NCBI GenBank assembly: GCA_963989385.1 | Contig: OZ022499.1 | Location: 47,605,757-47,669,756 of the forward strand | Length of the DNA: 64,000 bases | Reading direction: 5' to 3' | Source: Ctena decussata | Lineage: Eukaryota; Mollusca; Bivalvia; Lucinida; Lucinidae | Part shown: positions 57,801-60,454 of the stretch, in pieces | Numbering within the stretch: the stretch's first letter is position 1 | How the letters are laid out: the number at the start of each line of letters is the position of its first letter | Program-made: the position numbers and the translations under genes | The notes under the pieces: model-generated | What the model saw: the letters and a program-made list of their open reading frames with translations, nothing else | Told to the model about the DNA's origin: nothing | Database searches by the model: none

Positions 57801-59774
57801 CTACCGTAGCATTTATATGGACACTGTTCATTCCCACACCTACCATGCCATACATACGGAATTGTGCATTCCCAGACCTACCATAGCATTTATATGGAAA
57901 TTGTGCATGCCCAGACCTACCATAGCATTTATATGGAAATTGTGCATGCCCAGACCTACCATGGCATACATACGGAAGTCGTACATTCCCAGACCTACCA
58001 TGGCATATAAACGGAAATCGTGCATTCCCAGACCTACCATGGCATATAAACGGAAATTGTGCACTCCCAGACCTACCATGGCATTTATATGGAAATTGTG
58101 CATTCCCAGACCTACCATAGCATTTATATGGAAATTGTGCATTCCCAGACCTACTTTAGCATTTATATGGAAATTGTGCACTCCCAGACCTACCATGGCA
58201 TATAAACGGAAATCGTGCACTCCCAGACCTACCATGGCATTTATATGAATATTGTGCATTCCCAGACCTACCATAGTATTTATATGGAAATTGTGCATTC
58301 CCAGACCTAGCACAGCATTTATATGGAAATTGTGCATTCCCAGATCTACCATAGCATTTATATGGAAATTGTGCACTCCCAGACCTACCATGGCATATAA
58401 ACGGAAATTGTGCACTCCCAGACCTACCATGGCGTTTATATGGAAATTGTGCATTCCCAGACCTACCATAGCATTTATATGGAAATTGTACATTCCCAGA
58501 CCTACCATGGCATATGTGTAGTCTTATTAGGGCTTGCACAGTGTGTTCTCTGCAAATATTATTCACAGTCCCATTCACTGGCCCGAAGTAGTCTACTTGG
58601 CCTATAATTGTGCATTTCCAACAGTGCATTTCCAACACAGTTAACAGATATGATTTCAGGTGATGTGACCCAGTGATAGGTTTTAGATGTCTATATACAG
58701 ATATAATTGCCCATTTGGTGATATCGAGTAACATCAATTTTATATCTGATTGCACAAATAATGGTTTACATAGTGATTTTATCATTAAAATACATCAAAT
58801 GAAATCTATGCATTTTATTTTCCATGGATGGTGGTTCTGATGATAATTTGTAGATAATTTATGTTCAGTCTTAATTCATAGATACATACAGCAGGTTGTC
58901 ACTTTCAGTAATACTGCTTCAACCCTGAGGAAACTTAGTAGGGTCAGAATCCTGGGATAATTTTTATTCGCAGAAGCCTATTACAATTGGCTACTGCTAT
59001 ATAGTACGCAGAATTACTGCCCAAAACCTTGTGTATCTAGAAGTATGATATCTTGTGACCAACTGTAGATAACAATGTCAATCTGAGGAGAACATTTCAT
59101 ATTTCTACATAAAAACATATGTTGTGATCCCTCATTATAACAGTCTCGCCGAGACCGTTCTAATGAGGGGTCATACTGTCTGTTTTTGTTGAGAAAATAA
59201 TAAAAATTATCTCTGAATTATCCTCATAACCCATTATTATCTGAAGCAGTGACATATGGAACTTGTTTCTGTGGAGTGCTATAAATGACATAATACCTAG
59301 GTCTTTAACAGGTGACTTACCTTGTATTGTGCGTTTGAAGAATGCCTTGCATGCCTCACAAGAGGAAACACCATAGTGATATCCTGATGCTATATCCCCA
59401 CACACAAGACATATTTTTTTCTGTCCATCCAGTGTATCAGTATCACAGAAAATGCTGCTAGTTTCAAATTTTGTATTGTCTTCATGAGAAGGGGACAAGT
59501 CCCCGCTGCTGTCCCCACTTTCCCCTATATAGCCTCTTTCCGCTGCATATGAGAATATACCTAACTCCACTTTACCGTCTATACTGACTGGGGACATGTC
59601 ACCACTGTCCAAGCCATTGTCACCACTGTCGTCAGGATCCGAGAAATAACCATCTTGTCCGATACAGTCTCCAAACAAGTCACGACCAAAACTCTCGTCA
59701 AAGTTTGGCTGAGTACAGTGACTCAAACTGAGAGGACTGGACGGTTCTAACTTAATTCCCACTGACACATCCAT
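18590..59774 (-). CDS. ERR: Estrogen-related receptor (NR3B orphan nuclear receptor), six coding exons
   Basis: Complete gene. The coding sequence joins 59774-59321, 48793-48677, 29887-29768, 25402-25229, 23362-23090 and 18831-18590 on the minus strand, giving 1380 nt and 459 residues. ERRs are constitutively active orphan receptors that act in the nucleus, bind TNAAGGTCA sites as monomers or dimers, and control energy metabolism. Seen in the joined protein: a phospho-SUMO-type motif (residues 7-14), an acidic Ser/Asp-rich N-terminus, zinc-finger cysteines 122/125/139/142 and 158/164/174/177, a P-box reading EACKA, the basic C-terminal extension [16 protein letters not shown], an ERR-type ligand-binding domain from about residue 231, and the AF-2 helix LFLEMLEA (450-457). 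The length is close to vertebrate ERRs (about 420-460). All five introns are phase 1 with GT/AG borders. The ATG at 59774 is chosen because an in-frame TAA lies just upstream at 59795-59793. The P-box alone would also fit an estrogen receptor, but the C-terminal extension and ligand-binding domain are ERR-type. Confidence 0.98.
18832..23089 (-). other. ERR intron 5
   Basis: A 4258-nt phase-1 intron with donor GTAGGT and acceptor TTGCAG. It holds one tRNA-headed SINE (22496-22668). The rest is AT-rich sequence in which I see no conserved coding, RNA or terminal-inverted-repeat signal. Confidence 0.85.
22496..22668 (+). mobile_element. tRNA-headed SINE, copy 1
   Basis: The head contains an A-box-like GTAGTGTAGTGGATAACACT and a decayed B-box (CAAGACCGATCCC). 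The body has TCTTTCGGATGAGACT and ATCTCCATATGACCTC, and the 3' tail is GGTGGGACGTTAAACCC followed by CACTCACTCACTCA. An 8-nt CAATGTGA flanks both sides (22488-22495 and 22669-22676), a likely target-site duplication. A closely related copy is at 35280-35446 and a reverse one at 48028-48172. Confidence 0.88.
23090..23362 (-). CDS. ERR: ERR coding exon 5: ligand-binding domain helices 4-9
   Basis: 273 nt, residues 289-379. It starts with [18 protein letters not shown], the nuclear receptor signature region joining helices 3-5. It continues through R317 (the helix-5 arginine, inferred by alignment with IFRSS), a short beta/loop segment, and [20 protein letters not shown] (helices 8-9). The acceptor is ATTTTCAG|GT at 23363/23362. 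The donor is ATAG|GTAGGT at 23090/23089. An alternative GT four bases downstream would break the frame into exon 6, so it was rejected. Confidence 0.96.
23363..25228 (-). other. ERR intron 4
   Basis: An 1866-nt intron. It contains a decayed AGCAAACAGCACAGACTCTG palindromic MITE near 23817-23882, a C-rich tract near 24655-24672, and a GAAGCAACTCTGCC...TTGCTCC dispersed repeat near 24808-24955. Nothing else is recognised. Confidence 0.8.
25229..25402 (-). CDS. ERR: ERR coding exon 4: start of ligand-binding domain (helices 1-3)
   Basis: 174 nt, residues 231-288. It encodes helix 1 ([10 protein letters not shown]...EKLY), a variable loop ([13 protein letters not shown]) and helix 3 ([19 protein letters not shown]), the most diagnostic ERR stretch. 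Ala273 sits where vertebrate ERR-alpha has a pocket-filling Phe, and Glu276 matches the conserved helix-3 glutamate. The donor is CCAG|GTAAGA at 25229/25228. Two tandem acceptors are usable: CTTTAG at 25403 (used here) and TTTCAG at 25397. The second would start the exon at 25396, keep the frame and remove two residues (F-S-D becomes Y). Confidence 0.96.
25950..26172. mobile_element. CAAACAGTGTAGATC palindromic MITE with flanks
   Basis: AAGTGCCAGAAATGAAAATA at the left, a core palindrome CAAACAGTGTAGATCTAGAT...CATGAGCTGCCTCATCTGAC...GCTGTTTGCC, then TGATATAGCTTG twice and TTTTGCAGACCTAAATT, and a GCTTTTTGGGCACTTTA end. The left AAGTGCC and right GGCACTT are inverse complements. Same family as 44022-44231. 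Confidence 0.75.
26609..26893 (+). mobile_element. Short family A element (no tandem core)
   Basis: Begins ACAAGAGGGCCATGGTGGCC with GCTCACCTGAGCA and ends GGCTCAGGTGAGCTGAAAA, so the ends carry the same subterminal inverted repeat as the long element at 35998. In place of the tandem core it has a unique segment (GGCGGCCACCTTGGTCATG and on). It may be a sister form or the 5' end of the array element that follows; the array beginning about 220 nt later lacks its own 5' end. Confidence 0.75.
27116..29228 (+). repeat. 145-bp tandem array 1 with family A 3' end
   Basis: About 13-14 monomers. The motif TGACCTAGTGACCT falls at 27126, 27980, 28125, 28270, 28560, 28705, 28850 and 28995, an exact 145-nt period in the second half (a mutated unit fills 28415); units at 27271 and 27835 have GG in place of AG. 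Monomers alternate between TCTAAGATTT and TCTATGATTT types, giving a 290-bp dimer. The consensus run is TGACCT-AG-TGACCT-AGTTTT-TGACCC-GACA-TGACCC. The array ends in ACACAAGCAAAAGTTGACGG, GGACGT repeats, and a CTGAGCAC-TTC-GTGCTCAG hairpin before GTGAGCTAAAAA. No protein is encoded. Confidence 0.9.
29768..29887 (-). CDS. ERR: ERR coding exon 3: C-terminal extension and hinge
   Basis: 120 nt, residues 191-230. The first 16 residues, [16 protein letters not shown], are the T/A-box extension that lets ERRs read the TNA bases 5' of the AGGTCA core. The rest ([18 protein letters not shown] and on to STS-like end TST) is a short hinge with little family conservation. The acceptor is TATTTCAG|GT at 29888/29887 and the donor is CTACAT|GTAAGT at 29768/29767. 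The exon is too short and too phase-dependent to stand out as an isolated open frame; it was found by its conserved peptide. Confidence 0.96.
30672..30834 (+). repeat. Direct repeat of about 45 bp, two copies
   Basis: CAGACTTGCATTTAACA.GTG followed by GACACTTTTACATTTTTCAC occurs at about 30679-30718 and again at about 30792-30831, with one or two changes. The 70-odd bases between hold a CATGAGGTACAGG stretch. Origin unknown. Confidence 0.75.
31575..31682. mobile_element. Decayed TCTAGAT-type palindromic MITE
   Basis: GGCTATAAAACAGGTTCTCC (also present at 6617-6636) leads into CTAAAACAATCC, ATCCATCTTATAAGATGGAT and CTAGATTTTTGGGAT. The central AT-palindrome is intact; the right end is missing. 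Confidence 0.6.
32394..32572. mobile_element. MITE with GGGATAAAAGACTAACA terminal inverted repeats
   Basis: The left end GAGCACTCCTGGGATAAAAG...ACTAACA pairs with the right end TGTTAGTCTTTATCCCTGCACTC. A second inner pair (GGGCCTAGTAGCCCACA against GTGGGCCC) supports it. About 180 nt, non-coding. Confidence 0.75.
34231..34348. mobile_element. Palindromic element, TTTCCCA...TGGGAAA
   Basis: The outer ends TTTCCCACTGAGCACACAAG and CTTGTGTGCCTGCTGGGAAA are near-perfect inverse complements. Inside, TTGATTCAACGTCATGACAT folds on GATGTTGAATCAAGG, and AATCAATATTGA is self-complementary. The whole of its 118 nt can form one long hairpin. Confidence 0.88.
34437..34500 (+). repeat. Perfect 32-bp tandem duplication
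   Basis: GATTTTGGGGCTTCATTTGC followed by CATTCTGCCTAT occurs exactly twice (34437-34468 and 34469-34500). It lies in the flank of a decayed GAGCAAACAGTGCAG palindromic MITE beginning near 34384. Confidence 0.95.
34990..35172. mobile_element. GGACCAG-rich imperfect palindrome
   Basis: GGTCCCGGACCAG and CAGCTGGTCCTCCAGACCAA at the left face GAGAGGACCAGTTAGCTGG and TCCTGTGGACCAGTTGG at the right, around an AT-rich centre. It has the shape of a MITE, but the ends are not sharply defined. Confidence 0.5.
35280..35446 (+). mobile_element. Full-length tRNA-headed SINE with perfect target-site duplication
   Basis: The head GAGCGGCTGTAGTGTAGTGG is followed by a B-box-like AAGTTCGAACCC. Then come GGTCTTTCGGATGAGACTTT, CCCGTCTCCATATGACCTCG, the tail GGTGGGACGTTAAACCC and CACTCACTCACTCAC. 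An exact 13-nt duplication, CCCACATGAAGCA, flanks it at 35267-35279 and 35447-35459. It is sense relative to the plus strand, so antisense to ERR. The intact ends and boxes suggest a recent insertion. The head resembles a tRNA but does not fold as a complete one, so no tRNA gene is called. Confidence 0.93.
35652..39686 (+). mobile_element. Family B tandem-core element, copy 2, split by a nested insertion
   Basis: The left part (35652-35997) matches 9823-10160. The right part (38777-39686) matches 10160-11177 and ends in the same hairpin and CGAGCTAAAAA. Identity to copy 1 looks very high by eye, with scattered single changes. Between the parts sits a family A element (35998-38776). Exact ERR-type sites TGACCTTGA/TCAAGGTCA are at 38954-38962, 38965-38973, 39117-39125, 39281-39289, 39292-39300, 39457-39465 and 39468-39476. 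Compared with copy 1, it lacks the long poly-G tracts. Confidence 0.85.
35998..38776 (+). mobile_element. Family A element with 145-bp array 2, nested in family B
   Basis: The 5' end is CAAGAGGGCCATGGTGGCCC with GCTCACCTGAGCA. The 3' end is a CTGAGCAC-TTC-GTGCTCAG hairpin then GCGAGCTAA, the same layout as family B. Between are about 17-18 monomers; TGACCTAGTGACCT lies at 36507, 36652, 36797, 36942, 37087, 37232, 37377 and 37522 (exactly 145 apart), then 37812, 37955, 38100, 38246, 38391 and 38536. AAGATTT and ATGATTT monomers alternate, a 290-bp dimer. Minus-strand open frames of about 70 residues through the array are repeat artefacts. Confidence 0.9.
40183..41280 (+). mobile_element. Family B element, diverged copy 3
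   Basis: Starts CAAGAGCTGTCACCAAACAG with AGCATAGTTTGCTT and ends TTCTTCCTGAACTTCCTTCA followed by GGCAAGCTAA. The tandem core has five units with CATGACCTTGACCT and GGGGTGGGG.TGGT.CTGAATAA words. Exact TGACCTTGA sites are at 40287-40295, 40455-40463, 40739-40747, 40904-40912 and 41080-41088. The facing TCAAGGTCA partners have mostly decayed to forms such as ACAGGTCATG. It is clearly older than copies 1 and 2. Confidence 0.8.
42403..42490 (+). mobile_element. Fragment of a family B 5' end
   Basis: GGATAGCTTACCTGACAGCG and CTTGCCTATCATATAAAAAA resemble the CATAGCTCGCCTGA...GCTTGCCCATCA start of family B. A similar fragment lies at 15800-15833. No core repeats or 3' end follow. Confidence 0.45.
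43175..43238 (+). other. Possible orphan exon-like segment
   Basis: A T-rich stretch ending TTTATCTAG is followed by 64 nt open in one frame ([20 protein letters not shown] and K) and then a strong donor AAAG|GTAAGT. It looks like a short exon on the strand opposite to ERR. I recognise no protein family, no flanking exon was found, and a chance coincidence of splice-like sites in 18.8 kb of intron is entirely possible. Confidence 0.2.
44022..44231. mobile_element. CAAACAGTG-family MITE, full copy with terminal inverted repeats
   Basis: The ends TTAACACTTAAAGCACCA and TGGTGCTTAAAGAGTTAA are inverse complements. The core AACAGCACAGATCCTGATGA to TGCCTCATCAGGACCTACAC...TGTTTGCC is a second inverted repeat, followed by GAATTCTCAATATGA and TTTTGCAGACGTAAAG. 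This copy defines the family's outer ends; other copies or fragments are at 2180, 25950, 33620, 48180, 50620, 54270, 55998 and 57541. Confidence 0.85.
45618..45855. mobile_element. GAGCCGCGACAC-type MITE, copy 5
   Basis: Ends TGAGCCGTGACACGTGAAAA and TTTCTCGTGTCGCGGCTCA. Inner arms are GCGCAGACTCAGATCAGCCT and AGGCTGATCTGAGTCTGCGC, with centre AAGACTCTGATCAGACTGGG. The best-preserved copy in the window, with nearly symmetric ends. Confidence 0.92.
46285..46346 (+). repeat. Short tandem GGCGGGAAA / GTCGGGAAATTGTACATA units
   Basis: GCAAAGGCGGGAAACTGCAA, another GGCGGGAAATTGTACATA, then GTCGGGAAATTGTACATA and GTCGGGTAG. Four imperfect copies with 16-18-nt spacing. E2F-like GGCGGGAAA words occur by virtue of the repeat; no function is claimed. 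Confidence 0.75.
46664..46875 (+). repeat. Dispersed GGGGAAGCAACTC repeat
   Basis: ACTTTCAGGGGAAGCAACTC, CTGGGGTCAACTC, AGAATTTGCTACC, and CAGGATAGAAAGCAGAAAGT follow the same order as at 11262-11450 and 24825-24955. It is a middle-repetitive element with no terminal repeats that I could define. Confidence 0.55.
47360..47428. repeat. Hairpin around AAAGGATCCTTT
   Basis: CTTTGTATGCAAACAGTAAA and GGATCCTTTT face AAAAGGATCC and TTTGCTGTTCGCATATAAAG. The inner 14 bp pair perfectly around GAA; the outer stem has a few mismatches. It is a short palindromic element or relic. Confidence 0.8.
48028..48172 (-). mobile_element. tRNA-headed SINE, reverse copy
   Basis: On the minus strand: GGAGCCGTAGTAGTGTTGAA, AATCCAGGGGTCGCAGGTTC-GATCC (B-box), CTCAGATGAGACT, CTGTCTCCATTTGACCTG, and GTTGGTGGGACGCCAAAC. 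It is the same family as 22496 and 35280 but more diverged, and lacks a clear CACT tail. Confidence 0.8.
48180..48450. mobile_element. Compound CAAACAGTG-family MITE
   Basis: Contains GCAAACAGTGTAAACCCTGA with a TGCCACATTCTGAGGCATCT centre and CTGCACCATTTGCC. A second half follows: AGAGTGCCAAAACTGAAACT, CTACACTGTTTGCCCTCTAG, TTCTCAATCTTAGC, GCTTTTTTGGCACTTAAAGG. Probably one copy inserted beside another. Confidence 0.6.
48677..48793 (-). CDS. ERR: ERR coding exon 2: second zinc finger
   Basis: 117 nt, residues 152-190, phase 1 at both ends. It encodes GNIDYSC...EGV-type nuclear receptor sequence with the four second-finger cysteines C158, C164, C174 and C177. The D-box stretch is PASGD and is followed by [19 protein letters not shown]. 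The acceptor is TTCTTCTCCAG|GC at 48794/48793 and the donor is GAAG|GTACGT at 48677/48676. Splitting the two fingers between exons at this point is common in nuclear receptor genes. The join to exon 1 makes Gly152, completing IQGNI, an ERR signature. Confidence 0.97.
49290..49438. mobile_element. GATATCTCAAA palindromic MITE, copy 1
   Basis: ATCTCGAGCACTGATATCTC and ATCTCAAACTACTGATTTTT face AAAATTTACTTTGAGATATC and AGTAAGACTTCGAGATATCA. Same family as 59945-60172 but shorter and more decayed at the centre. Confidence 0.7.
51673..51851. mobile_element. MITE with 25-bp terminal inverted repeats (ACAGTAGAACTTC)
   Basis: The left end ACAGTAGAACTTCATTGGCT-CGAAC and right end GTTCG-AGCCATTGAAGTTCTACTGT differ at one position. 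The interior repeats GTTCGAGCCATC and GAACGAGCCATC-type words. 179 nt, flanked by GC and AT with no clear duplication. Non-coding. Confidence 0.92.
51892..51949. repeat. Palindrome around GGCAGTATTTGCCATT
   Basis: TCTGC-GCTATTTGGCAGTATTTGCC and GGCAAATACTGCCAAATGAT-GCAGA pair over nearly the full length around ATTTTAAT. It directly abuts the terminal repeat of the next element. Confidence 0.85.
51949..52853. mobile_element. 905-bp element with inverted AAAGGACCTGGTATGATAAG ends
   Basis: The left end AAAGGACCTGGTATGATAAG...GCCC and the right end GGGC...CTTATCATACCAGGTCCTTT are inverse complements over about 35-40 nt. Inside is a second inverted repeat, GAGCCCGGCCTCCAGCACAT at 52190 and ATGTGCTGGAGACCGGGCTC ending 52286, with TTAATATTTT/AAAATATTAA extending it. 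No transposase frame was seen, so it is non-autonomous or unrelated to transposition. Confidence 0.75.
54434..54676 (+). mobile_element. Second type of tRNA-headed SINE
   Basis: The head AGAGATGCCATTGGTCGAGT-GGTTAGAG contains an A-box and GCGGGTTCGAATC is a strong B-box. They are followed by a long non-tRNA body (CTCTCTCTGTCAACCCAGCA; GGGAAGGAATAGGCTGC; GATGGGCTTGGCCTTTAGTA; GCCCCTATGGCCACTAGG). The body differs from the 35280 SINE family. The head is Ser/Leu-tRNA-like, but an arm is degenerate, so it is not a tRNA gene. Confidence 0.7.
56270..57536 (+). mobile_element. Tandem-core element, family C
   Basis: ATACCCCGCCACTGCTGTGC near the 5' end is matched by a 3' hairpin ATACCCCGCCAC-AAAA-GTGTGGCGGGGTAT before AAAAAG. 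So the 5' word again equals the inverse of the hairpin's right arm, as in families A and B. The core has about five to six units with period 150-151 (ATCAAGG at 56564, 56714, 56865, 57015 and 57166), each with GGATAACTCACAAACTGGAA, AGTGACGGTTC and CATATCTGTGAAG. A GGACGGACGGACAGACGG run precedes the 3' hairpin, as GGACGT runs do in family A. Confidence 0.82.
57541..57729. mobile_element. CAAACAGTG-family MITE fragment
   Basis: AGCACTTAAAGCACCAAAAA at the left and GCCACTTTAAGGGTTAAC at the right, with a decayed core (CTGTTTGTCCTCTAGACTTT, TTTTACAGACATATG). It separates family C from the 39-bp minisatellite. Confidence 0.6.
57731..58516. repeat. 39-bp minisatellite, about 20 copies
   Basis: The unit is CATTCCCAGACCTACCATAG followed by CATTTATATGGAAATTGTG; variants have CATACATACGGAA or CATATAAACGGAA in the second half. 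Because 39 is a multiple of three and the unit lacks stops in several frames, frames of 200 or more residues stay open on both strands (a 13-residue repeat [13 protein letters not shown] forward, [13 protein letters not shown] reverse). This is best read as a minisatellite, not a gene: there is no start context, splice support or unique sequence. Confidence 0.95.
59127..59172. repeat. Hairpin CCTCATTATAACAG / CTAATGAGG
   Basis: GATCCCTCATTATAACAGTC and GACCGTTCTAATGAGGGGTC pair around TCGCCGA. Related CCCCTCATTATAGAAGC... and TTCTAATGAAGGGTC sequences occur near 29628-29660 and 5738-5762, so it is the end of a small dispersed family. Confidence 0.7.
59321..59774 (-). CDS. ERR: ERR coding exon 1: N-terminal domain and first zinc finger
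   Basis: Encodes residues 1-151 plus the first base of codon 152. It opens with [14 protein letters not shown], where residues 7-14 fit the phosphorylation-dependent sumoylation pattern (hydrophobic-K-x-E-x-x-S-P) found in vertebrate ERR N-termini. Residues 40-95 are rich in Asp, Ser and Gly with two SP sites (61-62 and 94-95) and look disordered. The first zinc finger follows: C122, C125, C139, C142, with recognition helix [11 protein letters not shown]. The donor is CAAG|GTAAGT at 59321/59320. A TTG codon in the same frame at 59789 extends the open frame by five codons, but no ATG precedes 59774 before the upstream TAA, so 59774 is the start. Confidence 0.97.
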
Positions 59775-59873
59775 CTGGAACAGTTTCAAGGGTTACCGAG
59801 AGAAAATTGGCTTGAGCGAAGTATTAACAGTGTCACTTTATCAAAATTCTGAAGTCTCCGACACTTGTAAACC
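59775..59873 (-). other. 5' untranslated part of ERR coding exon 1
   Basis: On the minus strand a pyrimidine-rich tract ending CATCTTTTTTCAG (AG at 59875-59874) precedes this 99-nt stretch. The stretch has stops in the coding frame, the nearest TAA at 59795-59793. It therefore looks like the leader part of the first coding exon, spliced to an upstream noncoding exon outside the segments I could identify. No TATA box or initiator is claimed. Confidence 0.7.
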
Positions 59874-59944
59874 CTGAAAAAAGATGAAACTGAGGTTATT
59901 ATTTCAAATTTTCAAATTGTCTCCAGAAAATGAGGGACTGCATA

Positions 59945-60172
59945 CAGATATAGTCAACTCTAGATATCTCCAACACTGATATCTCAAGTACCCTCTTATA
60001 TCAAGAAATATATTTTGGACACTTTTCCTATTTTTCTTTACTTTTTAATTCCTGATTTCTCAAACCACTGGTATCTCAAAGTAAATTTTCTGGGACCAGA
60101 AAATTTACTTTGAGATATCAATGGTTTGGGATGACCTTTGACTTTGAGATATGGAGAGTTGACTGTGATCTG
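59945..60172. mobile_element. GATATCTCAAA palindromic MITE, copy 2
   Basis: The outer ends AGTCAACTCTAGATATCTCC and GATATGGAGAGTTGACT pair. The inner arms CTCAAACCACTGGTATCTCA-AAGTAAATTTTCTGG and CCAGAAAATTTACTTTGAGA-TATCAATGGTTTGGG pair around GA. 228 nt, well preserved. Confidence 0.9.
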
Positions 60173-60204
60173 AAACTTTCCTGATTACCTCTCTTTTACC
60201 GACT

Positions 60205-60454
60205 AACGGGTTGGTTGGGTCCGGCAATGGTGCTGGGTAACTTCCAGTGCCAGGGCATCCTACTTATTTGAATAATTGAAGGGCAAGGGCCGGCCGTGGT
60301 TGCCAATGGTGTGGGATAGAGGTTATTTGGATTTTCTTACTCTCATCTACCCTATATTCTTTGCCTTTCTCCCGCCCTCTGATTGGGAAACGTCTCGTTA
60401 GAGATGCAATACTGTCTCAAAGAACTGTTAAATCCAAAACAGCCAACCAACCCT
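60205..60454. mobile_element. Element with GGGTTGGTTGG terminal inverted repeats
   Basis: ACGGGTTGGTTGGGTCCGG at the left faces AACAGCCAACCAACCC at the right; 11 bp are exact inverse complements. The interior (TGGTTGCCAATGGTGTGGGA; TTGGGAAACGTCTCGTTAGA) is unique in this window. Short terminal repeats only, so moderate confidence. Confidence 0.55.

Larger units (their letters stand above)
48794..59320 (-). other. ERR intron 1
   Basis: A 10.5-kb phase-1 intron that splits the two zinc fingers, with donor GTAAGT and acceptor CTCCAG. Apart from the elements listed separately it is AT-rich, with decayed CAAACAGTG MITE pieces near 49464-49526, 50620-50751, 54270-54432, 55998-56120 and 57541-57729. 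A CCTCATTATA/TAATGAGG hairpin lies at 59127-59172. Stretches 49527-51672, 52854-54269 and 54677-55997 show nothing else I can name. Confidence 0.85.

Noticed and set aside
57634..58785. Open frames of roughly 200-220 residues on both strands
   Set aside because: They consist almost entirely of the 39-bp minisatellite; the open state follows from the unit length and there is no unique or conserved domain.
59775..59789. Extension of ERR to an upstream TTG codon (five extra residues)
   Set aside because: No ATG in that extension and an in-frame TAA just before it; the ATG at 59774 is the plausible start.
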